Shown piece after piece: positions 8,537-17,503 of a DNA stretch of 64,000 nt. This DNA comes from UJ101 sp965262705 (GTDB taxonomy: Bacteria > Bacteroidota > Bacteroidia > Flavobacteriales > UJ101). The stretch spans positions 2,254,060-2,318,059 of the forward strand of contig OZ253556.1 of assembly GCA_965262705.1 (NCBI GenBank). Direction: 5' to 3'. Position numbers and translations under genes: made by a program. The notes beneath the pieces were generated by a model. The model was not told the origin of the DNA. It was given only the letters and a program-made list of their open reading frames with translations, and made no database searches. Positions within the stretch are counted from its first letter, which is position 1. Every line of letters begins with the position of its first letter.

Positions 8537-9577
8537 ATGAAAAGTTTAATATACTTTACCTGGCAGATTTTTAAAAATATAGGAATTTTCTTATTCTTCA
8601 TACTAAGCTTGATTTCATGTTCAATTACCAATTCCAAAACTTTAGGAAGCAAATATGAGGATGATGGTATTTATTATAATCCCAAGAAAGATAAAATTCA
8701 CCGGGCTGATAAAGAAGTCTATGAATACGGTTCGCAGTATAATGAAAGAATAAATGAAAAGCAAGATTCAACTCCTAATGAAGAGATAGGGATTGGTCGT
8801 TATTATTTTGATCAATATGGAAATGGTCCTGAGAAAACTTATTATGATCAACCCTCTAAAAACGAGAATGAAAATTCATCCAGATCAGGGCTATTAAATC
8901 GTAGTTATTCTTCTGATTTCGGTGTAAAAACAGGAACAAACGTAGCTATAAATAATTGGGGAGGTCTCTATGGATGGGGTTACCCGTATTATAATTATTG
9001 GGGCTGGGGAGGTTATGATCCATGGTTTGGTTGGGGAAGAAGTTATCCTTATAGTGGTTGGTCCTTAGGGTTCAGTTCTCTTTATGGTTGGGGTTTTGGA
9101 TACGGTTTGGGCTGGGGATATCCATATTACAGGCATCCTTACTACTTTGGTTACAGCCCTTATTATGGTTATTCAGGGTATTATTATTCACGATATAGAA
9201 GTTATTATGGTTTAAGTCATTATCATAGACCCCGGTATAGAAGAAGTTCAGAGAATACCCGACAATATAAGTACCGCCCAAGTACACAATATAAGAGTTC
9301 GCAGTATAGAAGATCAGGAAATACCCGACAATACCAGTACCGCCCAAGTACACAATATAAGAGTTCGCAGTATAGAAGATCAGGAAATACCCGACAATAC
9401 CAGTACCGCCCAAGTACGCAATATAAGAGTTCGCAGTATAGAAGATCAGGAAATACCCGACAATACCAGTACCGCCCTAGTACACAATATAAGAGTTCGC
9501 AATATAGAAGTTCAAACAGTCGTTCATATAGCGGTTCTGGATCAAGGAGTTATAGATCTAGATCTTTCAGAAGATAA
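8537..9577 (+). CDS. Repetitive Tyr/Ser/Arg-rich lipoprotein
   Basis: A 346-residue predicted outer-membrane or surface lipoprotein. The N-terminus has a long hydrophobic segment (about residues 8-28) ending in the lipobox LISC, so the mature protein would start at that Cys. Residues 30-130 are polar; about 135-230 are Gly/Tyr/Trp-rich (runs of GWG, YYGYSGYYY); from about 240 there are four 22-residue repeats of the type YRRSGNTRQYQYRPSTQ, then a Ser/Arg tail. The low-complexity basic C-terminus might bind polysaccharide or act in adhesion, but that is inference. The next gene (OmpP1-like) starts 11 bases downstream, so the two are probably one operon. Function unknown. Confidence 0.75.
   Translation: MKSLIYFTWQIFKNIGIFLFFILSLISCSITNSKTLGSKYEDDGIYYNPKKDKIHRADKEVYEYGSQYNERINEKQDSTPNEEIGIGRYYFDQYGNGPEKTYYDQPSKNENENSSRSGLLNRSYSSDFGVKTGTNVAINNWGGLYGWGYPYYNYWGWGGYDPWFGWGRSYPYSGWSLGFSSLYGWGFGYGLGWGYPYYRHPYYFGYSPYYGYSGYYYSRYRSYYGLSHYHRPRYRRSSENTRQYKYRPSTQYKSSQYRRSGNTRQYQYRPSTQYKSSQYRRSGNTRQYQYRPSTQYKSSQYRRSGNTRQYQYRPSTQYKSSQYRSSNSRSYSGSGSRSYRSRSFRR
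9254..9517 (+). repeat. Four 66-bp in-frame tandem repeats
   Basis: Units begin at 9254, 9320, 9386 and 9452 (AATACCCGACAAT...), exactly 66 bp or 22 codons apart, and are nearly identical at the DNA level. Copy number could change by slippage or recombination without breaking the reading frame. Confidence 0.95.
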
Positions 9578-9588
9578 AAAAAGTAAAA

Positions 9589-10938
9589 ATGAAAAAAATA
9601 GTTATTTCAGTATTGACAATTATTCCATTGGGGTTATTAATTGCGCAAACCCGTGCAAATGATGCATTAGATTTATTCTCAAGAAAAATTAATGGAACTG
9701 CTCGATACAGAGCCTTGGGAGGGGCTATGGGAGCACTAGGAGAGGACATTTCAGCTATTTCTTTAAACCCTGCAGGAGGAGCTGTTTCAGTGCGTTCTCA
9801 TGGAGCTATGACCTTGGGAGTAAATTATTATAAAAACGAATTTGATCATTTTAATAACGAAAAAACAAGATTTAACCTAACCCAAATTGGAGGGAATTTT
9901 GTTTTTGCATCACCAAATGCCAATGCTAAATGGAAGCGTTTTGCTTTTACGCTTAATTATGACCGAAACAATATATTGGACAAGGAAATAGAAATACCGG
10001 CATTTGACGATAAGTATACGTACAGAGATGATTATCAGTATATAAAAGATGAAGATCAGGGTATCATTGATACTAAAAAAGGAAAGTTTTATTACGATGG
10101 AGAAAATTTGTCTGCCAATGGTTATAGTGATCAGTTTTCTTTCGGGTTTTCCGGTAATTATGATCATCGTGTTTTCTTAGGAATCGGATTTAATTTTCAC
10201 GATTCACATAAAGAATTAAACCAAACGATTAGAAGGAGTCTTGTTAAGGACAATAGAAATATTGACCAATCATCTTATTATGATTTAGATGGTACAGGAT
10301 TTTCGCTTAACTTAGGAGTTATAGGACGGATAACGGATGAACTGCGCTTGGGTATATCTTATCAATCTCCTGTCTGGTGGAACATAAAAGAATATAGGCT
10401 TAACGCTCAAAATATGGAAAAAGACCCTTTATATAGTAGAAGATTTGACCCGGATTATGCAGAAGATTATGACGAATATGATTTTAGAACTCCAAGTAGA
10501 TTAACGGGTAGTGTTGCTTTAGTTATTGGAAAAAAACTGGCCATTGATGGAGAGGTAATTTATCGCGATTATAAAAATGTCCATTTTAGCGGTTACCCTT
10601 ACGATTATGAAACGAATAGAAGAAATGAAGATATTCTTAGAAATACTTTAGAATATAGAATTGGTTCTGAATATCGCTTAGGCCAGGTTAGCTTTAGAGG
10701 CGGTTATCGATATGCACAAGATCCTTATAAAGATTTAGAGGGAAGTGCATCTATTTACTCCATTGGCTTAGGATATAATTTTGGAGATATATACTTCTCA
10801 GGTTCTTATGATTATACCGATGCCGATACGGAATATGAAATAGTTGGTGGAAGAACTTATAAAACAAGGGATTATGCAAATATTAAACAAAATTTGACTC
10901 GGTCTAATTTTATATTTACTATAGGCTATCGATTCTAA
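9589..10938 (+). CDS. OmpP1/FadL-like outer-membrane protein
   Basis: A 449-residue outer-membrane beta-barrel of the OmpP1/FadL/TodX superfamily, often labelled hemin receptor in Flavobacteriia. It has a signal peptide (MKKIVISVLTIIPLGLLIAQ) and the family-typical opening ALDLFSRKINGTARYRALGG, then GALGEDISAISLNPAG, where the N-terminal hatch is expected. The rest alternates short polar and aromatic strands, ending TIGYRF with a terminal Phe as recognised by the BAM machinery. The ligand is probably hydrophobic, but this is not shown. It follows the lipoprotein gene by 11 bases, suggesting joint expression at the cell surface. Confidence 0.85.
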   Translation: MKKIVISVLTIIPLGLLIAQTRANDALDLFSRKINGTARYRALGGAMGALGEDISAISLNPAGGAVSVRSHGAMTLGVNYYKNEFDHFNNEKTRFNLTQIGGNFVFASPNANAKWKRFAFTLNYDRNNILDKEIEIPAFDDKYTYRDDYQYIKDEDQGIIDTKKGKFYYDGENLSANGYSDQFSFGFSGNYDHRVFLGIGFNFHDSHKELNQTIRRSLVKDNRNIDQSSYYDLDGTGFSLNLGVIGRITDELRLGISYQSPVWWNIKEYRLNAQNMEKDPLYSRRFDPDYAEDYDEYDFRTPSRLTGSVALVIGKKLAIDGEVIYRDYKNVHFSGYPYDYETNRRNEDILRNTLEYRIGSEYRLGQVSFRGGYRYAQDPYKDLEGSASIYSIGLGYNFGDIYFSGSYDYTDADTEYEIVGGRTYKTRDYANIKQNLTRSNFIFTIGYRF

Positions 10939-10964
10939 AGGCATAGATTCGTTTTTAAAATTAT

Positions 10965-11057
10965 GAGACCATTTCAGAATACATAAAAAAAAGTATAAAA
11001 ATGAAAACGCTTAACTAACGTTGACTTTCGGTTGTTACAATATTTGCGCAAAGGTCT
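10965..11057. repeat. Dispersed element, degenerate short copy
   Basis: Lies between two convergent genes. The left end reads GAGACCATTTCAGAATACAT, the right end GCGCAAAGGTCT, both decayed versions of the family ends. Internal words AAGTATAAAAATGAAAACGC and TAACGTTGACTTTCGG correspond to the body of better copies. Confidence 0.6.
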
Positions 11058-11068
11058 ATTTTTAGTCT

Positions 11069-11779
11069 CTATCTTTTCAATCCTAAAACATCCTGCATAT
11101 CAAATACCCCCGTTTTATTATATAGCCACTCAGCAGCTATCACTGCTCCTAGTGCAAATCCGTCTCGGCGATGCGCAGTATGTTTAATCTCAATACTATC
11201 TATATCAGAATAATAATGAACTTCATGAGTGCCCGGAATAATACCTATCCTCTTGCTCTGAACAGGAATCGCATTTTCTTTTGGGGTTTTTGACCTTAAA
11301 TACCAATCAGAATAATTTGTATTTTCTATAATTCCTTTTGCCAGTGTAATGGCGGTACCACTCGGCGCATCCTGTTTTTGTGTATGATGAATCTCCTCCA
11401 TTTCTACCTGATATTCCTTATGAGAAGCCATCATCTTTGCTAACCTTTTATTCAGATTAAAAAAAATATTAACCCCTATGCTAAAATTAGAAGCATAAAC
11501 AAACCCACATTTTTTACTCTTACAAATTTTGACCGCCTCTTCATATTTACTAAGCCAGCCCGTCGTACCGGAAACCACTTTGACACCATTCTCAAGACAG
11601 ACTTTAATATTGTCAAAAGCTGCCTGGGGAACACTGAAATCAATCGCTATTTCTGTGGTTATCAACTCTTGCTTTTTTGGGATTTCTTTCTTTATCAAAA
11701 CAATTTCATGCCCTCTTTTTAAAGCAATTTGCTCAATGGTTTTTCCCATTTTCCCATATCCTATAAGTGCTATCTTCAT
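11069..11779 (-). CDS. dapB: 4-hydroxy-tetrahydrodipicolinate reductase
   Basis: NAD(P)H-dependent reductase of lysine/diaminopimelate synthesis, feeding peptidoglycan. The 236-residue protein has the nucleotide-binding start MKIALIGYGKMGKTIEQ, the substrate-binding VSGTTGW segment, and the catalytic motif EIHHTQKQDAPSGTA with the conserved His pair, Lys and the dipicolinate-binding SGT. It is the last gene of a parA-parB-DUF5683-dapB set, four bases after the DUF5683 stop. This order recurs in Flavobacteriia, where a signal peptidase gene often follows; here none does. Confidence 0.96.
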   Translation of the reverse strand: MKIALIGYGKMGKTIEQIALKRGHEIVLIKKEIPKKQELITTEIAIDFSVPQAAFDNIKVCLENGVKVVSGTTGWLSKYEEAVKICKSKKCGFVYASNFSIGVNIFFNLNKRLAKMMASHKEYQVEMEEIHHTQKQDAPSGTAITLAKGIIENTNYSDWYLRSKTPKENAIPVQSKRIGIIPGTHEVHYYSDIDSIEIKHTAHRRDGFALGAVIAAEWLYNKTGVFDMQDVLGLKR

Positions 11780-11782
11780 TAT

Positions 11783-12391
11783 CTAAAATCTTAATTTTAA
11801 TCCTACACCCATTCGAGATCTTTTTATAAAATAATTACCAGGTATAATGACCGGCGCAAAACTCAGCCTCAAGTCAGGGTCTTTCCTCAAGGGCTTCAAA
11901 TGAGCATCTACTATGGCATCTACCACATTCAATACATAAACTAATGCCGTTAATAAAACCGCATAATCTCGATAACGCTGCCGATTATCCATATTTCTCG
12001 CTAAGGTTTCTGCGGTGATATTCAATCCATTATACATAAAATCTGGGTCATTCAGTTTATTAATATAACCATTCCTAAGTTTTCGATATTGCTTGTTATA
12101 GTAGCCGATAAATCCAATCCCCGTACCGATAAGTGACCATACAGCAGCAGTTTTTATATATCTTTTATTATAAATTTGTCCCAAGCCAGGGAATACCGCA
12201 GAATATAAAGCAGCTTTTTGTGGTGAATGGAGTGAATCAGTAATATTTTCTATCGATTTATCTAAACGAATCGTATCTTCACTTGCTAAAACTAATGTCT
12301 TTTTTACCTTCGATTCTTTTTGTCTGGAGACTTGTGAGAATGAAACCAAAAAAAGAAAAAAGAAACAAAAAGTGCTTATTTCTTTTATCAT
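11783..12391 (-). CDS. DUF5683 membrane protein
   Basis: A 202-residue protein fitting the DUF5683 family, usually encoded just after parB in Bacteroidota. An N-terminal hydrophobic signal or anchor (about residues 5-20) is followed by a polar stretch, the family-typical AALYSAVFPGLGQIYNKRY motif, and hydrophobic helices (about 80-100 and 140-160). The Gly-rich PGLGQ segment also occurs in TM2-type membrane proteins. The function is unknown. Its start overlaps the parB stop by four bases, indicating translational coupling. Confidence 0.8.
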   Translation of the reverse strand: MIKEISTFCFFFLFLVSFSQVSRQKESKVKKTLVLASEDTIRLDKSIENITDSLHSPQKAALYSAVFPGLGQIYNKRYIKTAAVWSLIGTGIGFIGYYNKQYRKLRNGYINKLNDPDFMYNGLNITAETLARNMDNRQRYRDYAVLLTALVYVLNVVDAIVDAHLKPLRKDPDLRLSFAPVIIPGNYFIKRSRMGVGLKLRF

Positions 12392-13260
12392 TTTATTCGT
12401 TTTTTGATGCGCTCAAAATCTTCATCGCTATCAAATGCTATCGTAATTTTACCCTTTCCCGATGTATTTCGGCTAATAACAACATTTGTTTGAAAATAAT
12501 CAGAAAAATCTTTCATAGTTTTCTTATAAAAAACGGGGAGCTCATGGTTTTTATTCGTCATATTTTTTCCTTCTTTAAAATGCCTGGCGAGTTCTTCCGT
12601 TTGGCGAACAGATAAATCGTTCTTAATAATTTTTTCATACAACGCAAGTTGAGTTACAGAATTTTTTAATCCAATCAGTGCACGACCATGCCCCATGGAA
12701 ATCATCTTATCCCGAATACCTGTTTGCACAATAGGGTCTAATTTTAACAATCGAAGATAATTGGTAATCGTTGTTCGTTTCTTACCTACTCTTTTACTCA
12801 TTTCATCCTGGGTCAGTTTTATTTCGTCTATCATGCGCTGATAAGACAAGGCAATTTCAATAGCATCTAAATCCTCACGCTGTATATTTTCGACTAATGC
12901 CATTTCAAGCATTTCTCTGTCATTTGCCAAACGAACATAAGACGGAATGGTTTTCAGTCCAGCCAATTTAGCAGCTTTAAAACGCCTTTCACCGGATACT
13001 AATTGAAACTTAGTTCCATTCTTACGAACCGTAATGGGTTGAATAACCCCTAATTCAGCGATAGACGATGCCAATTCCTCAAGTGCAGAAAGCTCAAACT
13101 GCGTGCGAGGTTGAAAAGGATTTACCTCAATGCTTGAGAGTTTAATCTCAATAATATGCCCAATCACCTGCTCTGCATTCTTATCCTGTGCCGTATTCAA
13201 GTCATAATTGTCAGATAATAGTGCAGATAAACCTCTACCTAATGCTCTTTTTTTAGCCAT
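12388..13260 (-). CDS. parB: Chromosome partitioning protein ParB
   Basis: CTP-dependent DNA clamp that binds parS sites near the chromosome origin and works with ParA in segregation. The 290 residues include the N-terminal RALGRGLSALL peptide that contacts ParA, the ParB nuclease-like domain with EVNPFQPR and the GERRFKAAKLAG box (the CTP-binding GERRxRA motif), the ENIQREDL motif, and a central helix-turn-helix (QDEMSKRVGKKRTTITNYLR). The C-terminal dimerisation domain is short. It overlaps parA by eight bases. I did not find a good parS match by eye. Confidence 0.96.
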   Translation of the reverse strand: MAKKRALGRGLSALLSDNYDLNTAQDKNAEQVIGHIIEIKLSSIEVNPFQPRTQFELSALEELASSIAELGVIQPITVRKNGTKFQLVSGERRFKAAKLAGLKTIPSYVRLANDREMLEMALVENIQREDLDAIEIALSYQRMIDEIKLTQDEMSKRVGKKRTTITNYLRLLKLDPIVQTGIRDKMISMGHGRALIGLKNSVTQLALYEKIIKNDLSVRQTEELARHFKEGKNMTNKNHELPVFYKKTMKDFSDYFQTNVVISRNTSGKGKITIAFDSDEDFERIKKRIK

Positions 13261-14032
13261 CTATTTTATCTTTATTCCTTTCTAAGAATTCGTTTGCCAA
13301 ATTTAGATAATTAACCGCTCCTTTGCTACTGGCGTCATATTGAATAATTGATTTACCAAAACTCGGTGCTTCACTTAGGCGCACATTTCGCTGAATAATC
13401 GTATTAAAAACCATTTCAGGAAAATAATTTTTTACTTCTTCCACTACCTGATTAGAAAGACGTAAACGCGAATCATACATAGTCAGCAATAATCCTTCAA
13501 TATTCAGTTGAGGATTATGTATTTTTTGTATGCTTTTAATAGTATTCAATAATTTTCGGAGCCCCTCTAAAGCATAATACTCGCACTGAATAGGGATAAT
13601 AACCGAATCTGAAGCAGTTAGCGCATTTAAGGTGATAAGCCCGAGTGAAGGGGCGCAATCAATCAAAATATAATCATATTGTCCTTTAACTCCCTTCAAA
13701 GCTTTTTGCAACATATATTCCCTATGGATATTATCTACCAATTCAATTTCAATCGCTACCAAATCCAAATGAGCACCTATTAAATCTACATTAGGAGAAC
13801 TGGTTTTAACAATTACTTCTGAGGCGTCTTTAGTATGTTCTAAAATTTCATAAGTTCCTTTTTCAATTGAACCTAAATCAATACCTAAGCCCGAAGTCGC
13901 ATTTGCTTGGGGGTCTGCATCAATTAACAGCACTTTTTTTTCTAATACCCCCAAAGATGCTGCCAAATTAATCGTAGTAGTAGTTTTTCCTACTCCTCCT
14001 TTTTGATTAGCTATTGCGATTACCTTTCCCAT
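13253..14032 (-). CDS. parA: Chromosome partitioning ATPase ParA/Soj
   Basis: Deviant-Walker ATPase that binds nucleoid DNA and drives segregation with ParB. The 259-residue protein opens MGKVIAIANQKGGVGKTTTT, with the signature Lys of the deviant Walker A motif; LLIDADPQANATSGLG and DYILIDCAPSLGLITLNAL are the Walker A' and B regions. Its short N-terminus, without a DNA-binding domain, marks it as chromosomal (type Ib-like) rather than the long plasmid type. First gene of the parA-parB-DUF5683-dapB operon. Confidence 0.96.
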   Translation of the reverse strand: MGKVIAIANQKGGVGKTTTTINLAASLGVLEKKVLLIDADPQANATSGLGIDLGSIEKGTYEILEHTKDASEVIVKTSSPNVDLIGAHLDLVAIEIELVDNIHREYMLQKALKGVKGQYDYILIDCAPSLGLITLNALTASDSVIIPIQCEYYALEGLRKLLNTIKSIQKIHNPQLNIEGLLLTMYDSRLRLSNQVVEEVKNYFPEMVFNTIIQRNVRLSEAPSFGKSIIQYDASSKGAVNYLNLANEFLERNKDKIDG

Positions 14033-14153
14033 AAAACAGCAAAAAAATCGGTGTAAAAATACAATTTTATTTTATGCCTCTTAAATAAATAGTCGTCCTT
14101 TATCAAAACCATCTTATAACGCCCCATTATTTTATCATACGAAATATTGCCAA

Positions 14154-14274
14154 GAGACCAAGGTTGCTCCGGTATTTGATTTTTATAGGGCGCTGCATTT
14201 TATTAGCTTACGCTGACTTGCAGTTGTTAGCGTGTATTTCGACAAACTCAATACAAGCTTTTTGCAACGGTCTC
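14154..14274. repeat. Dispersed element between parA and the S9 peptidase
   Basis: The 385-base gap holds one element. The left end GAGACC is followed directly by the internal words AGGTTGCTCCGGTATTTGAT, so the left part has been deleted; then comes GCTTACGCTGACTTGCAG, and the right end TTTTTGCAACGGTCTC is perfect. Another isolated end (GAGACCTTTA) occurs near 14351. Apart from these, I see only AT-rich leader sequence. Confidence 0.75.
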
Positions 14275-14417
14275 AATTTATTTTTAGAATTTGAAAAAAA
14301 TAATTAAATTTGTTGCCATTAAAGTTATATCAGACGTAAATAATTAAACTGAGACCTTTATAAGAAAATGGCGAGGATAAATTAATTTTATTCTTATTAA
14401 TTAAAAAAATAATAAAA

Positions 14418-16691
14418 ATGAAAAGTAAAATTTTTAGCATTTTTGCTATAATAATAGCAACAACTATGATGATAAAGGCACAAAGCGTGGTGGGCGATTG
14501 GAAAGGCTCACTTGACATAAAAGGAATGAAAATGGAAATCATTTTTCATATTACCGAATCTAATAGCGATTATAATACTACTATGGATATTCCCATGCAA
14601 AAAGCAACTGGAATTCCATTAGAGAAAACAGCATTCGAAGACCATAAGCTATCTTTCAGTGCTTCAAAAATGCAACTCTCCTATGAAGGATTGTTAGCAA
14701 GCAATAGCATCAAAGGAACGTTTACGCAAATGGGGCAAAAATTTCCCTTGACTTTGGAAAAATTTAAAAGCAAACTACCTGGAAACAATGACCTACCCTC
14801 GTCTAACGAACAATTAGGATCTCTGGCGGCTTATGATAAAGGTAATTTTAAATATAAAGTGGCAGACTATTTTGCAAAGCCTAAAGCATCTTATTTCAGA
14901 ATTTCTCCTAATGGTAAATACCTATCTTATAGAGAAAAAGATGAAAAAGGTAAAAGACATGTTTACATAAAGGATATCGCTACAGGTAAGGTGAAAAGAG
15001 CTATTGAAGAAAAAAAAGAACTGATAAGAGGATATGGCTGGATTAATGATGACCGATTGTTTTTTGCCAAAGATAGCGGAGGCGATGAAAACTATCATAT
15101 CTATGCTGCCGATATTGATGGAAGCAATACCAAAGACCTTACGCCTTTCAAAGGAGTAAAAGCGAATATTACTAATATTTTAAAAGACCAAAAGGATTAT
15201 ATTATCATTTCAATGAACAAAAATAATCCACAAGTTTTTGAGCCTTACAAATTAAATGTAGTTACCGGAGAACTAAAGCAACTTTTTGAAAACAAGGATA
15301 TAAAAAACCCCATACAGGGCTTTCTTTTTGACAAAGATGGAGAACTTAGAGGCTATTCAAAATTGGTAAATGGCATAAAAAATGAATTATACTATAAGAA
15401 CTTAGAGACGGGAAATTTTAATTTAATAAAGAAAACGAATTGGAAAGATACTTTTGATATTATTGGGTTTAATTATAACACTTCCAACCCAAATGATGCC
15501 TATGTTGCTACGAATTTGGATAGTGATAAAGCAAGAATCGTTCTTTATGATTTGAAAAACAACAAACCTATCAAAGAAGTTTTCTCTAATCCTGATTATG
15601 ACGCTACTGGCATGAGTCGTTCTAGAAAAAGAAATTATGAAATAGATTATTTCAGTTATGACGGAGAAAAATATCAAGTTATTCCCGTCAGTAAGACGTA
15701 TAAAAAGTTGCATAAGAAAATGCAAAAAGCATTTAAAGGAAAAGAATTTTACGTCGTGGACTATGATGATAACGAAGACACATATCTCATCGTTACACAG
15801 AGCGATAAACTATACGGAACGTATTATCAATATGATACGAAAACTGATAAATTCACTCTACTTTATGATTTAATGCCGCAACTTAAAGAAAAGGATATGG
15901 CAGAGATGCGCCCCATTACGTTTACATCACGAGATGGATTGACCCTTCACGGCTATATCACCTTGCCAAAAGCAGCTTTAGCAGGCAAAAAAGTACCGCT
16001 GATTGTGAACCCGCATGGAGGTCCGCAGGGTGTAAGAGATTCCTGGGGCTTTAACCCAGAAGCACAGCTTTTTGCGAGCAGAGGGTATGCCACTTTGCAG
16101 GTAAACTTTAGGATTTCAGGCGGATATGGCAAAAAATTCTTAAAAGCAGGGTTTAAGCAAGTGGGAAGAAAAGCGATGGACGATGTAGAAGATGGTATAA
16201 AATATTGTATAGGAAAAGGTTGGGTAGATAAAGATAAAATCGCTATTTACGGTGCTAGTCATGGAGGCTATGCTGTTTTGATGGGATTGATTAAAACTCC
16301 TAACTTGTATGCTTGTGGTGTTGACTATGTAGGCGTTTCAAATATTTTTACTCTCTTTAATTCCATTCCCGAATATTGGAAACCTTACAAAGAGCAACTA
16401 AAAGAAATATGGTATGATTTAGATGATCCTGAAGAATCAAAAATTGCAAAAGCGTTATCTCCCGTATATCAAGCCGATAAAATACAAAAACCTTTATTCG
16501 TCGTACAAGGAGCAAATGACCCTCGTGTAAATATTGATGAATCAGACCAAATCGTATCCGCACTCAGAACACGAGGTTTTGAAGTGCCTTATATGGTTAA
16601 ATATAATGAAGGGCATGGATTCAATAGAGAAGAGAACCGCTTGGAACTATATAAATATATGCTAGGGTTTTTAGCTAAATATCTTAAATAA
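14418..16691 (+). CDS. Secreted S9 family peptidase (prolyl oligopeptidase type)
   Basis: A 757-residue exported serine peptidase. A signal peptide ends near residue 21 (IATTMMIKAQS). Residues 25-120 form an extra small beta-rich domain (VVGDWKGSLDIKGMKMEI) seen in front of some Bacteroidota alpha/beta hydrolases; about 150-480 is the beta-propeller region; about 500-757 is the alpha/beta hydrolase. The catalytic triad is visible: Ser in YGASHGGYAVLMG, Asp in VQGANDPRVNIDES and His in YNEGHGFNRE. The HGGPQG motif forms part of the oxyanion hole. It probably degrades peptides in the periplasm. No operon partner. Confidence 0.92.
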   Translation: MKSKIFSIFAIIIATTMMIKAQSVVGDWKGSLDIKGMKMEIIFHITESNSDYNTTMDIPMQKATGIPLEKTAFEDHKLSFSASKMQLSYEGLLASNSIKGTFTQMGQKFPLTLEKFKSKLPGNNDLPSSNEQLGSLAAYDKGNFKYKVADYFAKPKASYFRISPNGKYLSYREKDEKGKRHVYIKDIATGKVKRAIEEKKELIRGYGWINDDRLFFAKDSGGDENYHIYAADIDGSNTKDLTPFKGVKANITNILKDQKDYIIISMNKNNPQVFEPYKLNVVTGELKQLFENKDIKNPIQGFLFDKDGELRGYSKLVNGIKNELYYKNLETGNFNLIKKTNWKDTFDIIGFNYNTSNPNDAYVATNLDSDKARIVLYDLKNNKPIKEVFSNPDYDATGMSRSRKRNYEIDYFSYDGEKYQVIPVSKTYKKLHKKMQKAFKGKEFYVVDYDDNEDTYLIVTQSDKLYGTYYQYDTKTDKFTLLYDLMPQLKEKDMAEMRPITFTSRDGLTLHGYITLPKAALAGKKVPLIVNPHGGPQGVRDSWGFNPEAQLFASRGYATLQVNFRISGGYGKKFLKAGFKQVGRKAMDDVEDGIKYCIGKGWVDKDKIAIYGASHGGYAVLMGLIKTPNLYACGVDYVGVSNIFTLFNSIPEYWKPYKEQLKEIWYDLDDPEESKIAKALSPVYQADKIQKPLFVVQGANDPRVNIDESDQIVSALRTRGFEVPYMVKYNEGHGFNREENRLELYKYMLGFLAKYLK

Positions 16692-16801
16692 TAATTTCCA
16701 TGATAGTTTTTCAAGCAGTATTTATAAAATATTGCCTGTTTTCTTTTCTGATTTTAATGTAAAATCTTAATTTTGATATAAAAAATTAAATGTAAAATTC
16801 A

Positions 16802-17305
16802 ATGAAAGAATTATCCGAAAAATCGTATTTACAGCCTTTGATAGCACAAGTAAAGCAATATTTAAAAAAAAATAAAAAACTATATAATTTTCGTAAACAA
16901 TTAATCAATTATTCAATAGATATCAACGCTTTTGAATCACAACTCTTACAAGTAAAATATAACGATGGCCAGGACTATTCCCGTATAAAAATATATGAAT
17001 CAGAAGAATTTGAAATGATATTGTTTTACTGGCCCTCTGGTTATGAAAGTAAAATACACAGCCATCCCTCAAAAGGCTGCTTATTAAATGTATTAGGGGG
17101 CGAATTGACTGAACTACGTTTTCAGATTGCTAAGCAACCGCTGGAATATTTGTCTGAGTTGCCGCTTAAAACAGACAACGTATATTATATTGATGACAGT
17201 TTAGGCTATTATCATAAGATATGCAACAGAACACAACATCCAGCAATTAGTTTTCACATATATGCCCCCGGCGGTCAAGCACCGGAAAACTTTATCATAG
17301 AATAA
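16802..17305 (+). CDS. Cysteine dioxygenase family protein
   Basis: A 167-residue cupin-fold thiol dioxygenase. Iron ligands of the family are all present: two His in IHSHPSKGC and one in GYYHKICN. The Cys five residues after the second His and the Tyr in SFHIYAPGG match the Cys-Tyr cross-link pair of mammalian cysteine dioxygenase. The likely reaction is oxidation of cysteine to cysteine sulfinate in the cytoplasm; a related thiol such as 3-mercaptopropionate cannot be excluded. The gene stands alone with about 100 bases upstream. Confidence 0.85.
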   Translation: MKELSEKSYLQPLIAQVKQYLKKNKKLYNFRKQLINYSIDINAFESQLLQVKYNDGQDYSRIKIYESEEFEMILFYWPSGYESKIHSHPSKGCLLNVLGGELTELRFQIAKQPLEYLSELPLKTDNVYYIDDSLGYYHKICNRTQHPAISFHIYAPGGQAPENFIIE

Positions 17306-17401
17306 ACGTTCATTCTATTTCAATAGCTAATAATTGAATTTTAAATTTTTTTGAAAAGAAACTCTTGTTATCTCAATAAGGAAGTTAAATTTTTGATATA
17401 T

Positions 17402-17470
17402 TTAACTGGTGCTGACTTGCAGTTTCTTGATTTTAGTATTTATCGCTAAATGGCTTTTTGCAACAATCTC
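17402..17470. repeat. Dispersed-element right-end fragment
   Basis: Contains TGGTGCTGACTTGCAGTTTC and ends GGCTTTTTGCAACAATCTC, a slightly decayed right terminus. No matching left end was found. The rest of the gap shows nothing else. Confidence 0.55.
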
Positions 17471-17503
17471 GGTGTAATGAACAAAATTTAATCTGGCAGA
17501 CAG

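Noticed and set aside
9072..9413. Minus-strand ORF of 113 codons opposite the repetitive lipoprotein
   Set aside because: It is the antisense shadow of the in-frame 66-bp repeats; the plus-strand gene has a signal peptide, lipobox and operon partner.
13253..14032. parA/parB as evidence of a plasmid or an integrated replicon, together with the 22-bp array
   Set aside because: The ParA is the short chromosomal type and sits in a conserved chromosomal operon with DUF5683 and dapB, 47 kb from the array. No replication initiator gene is visible.
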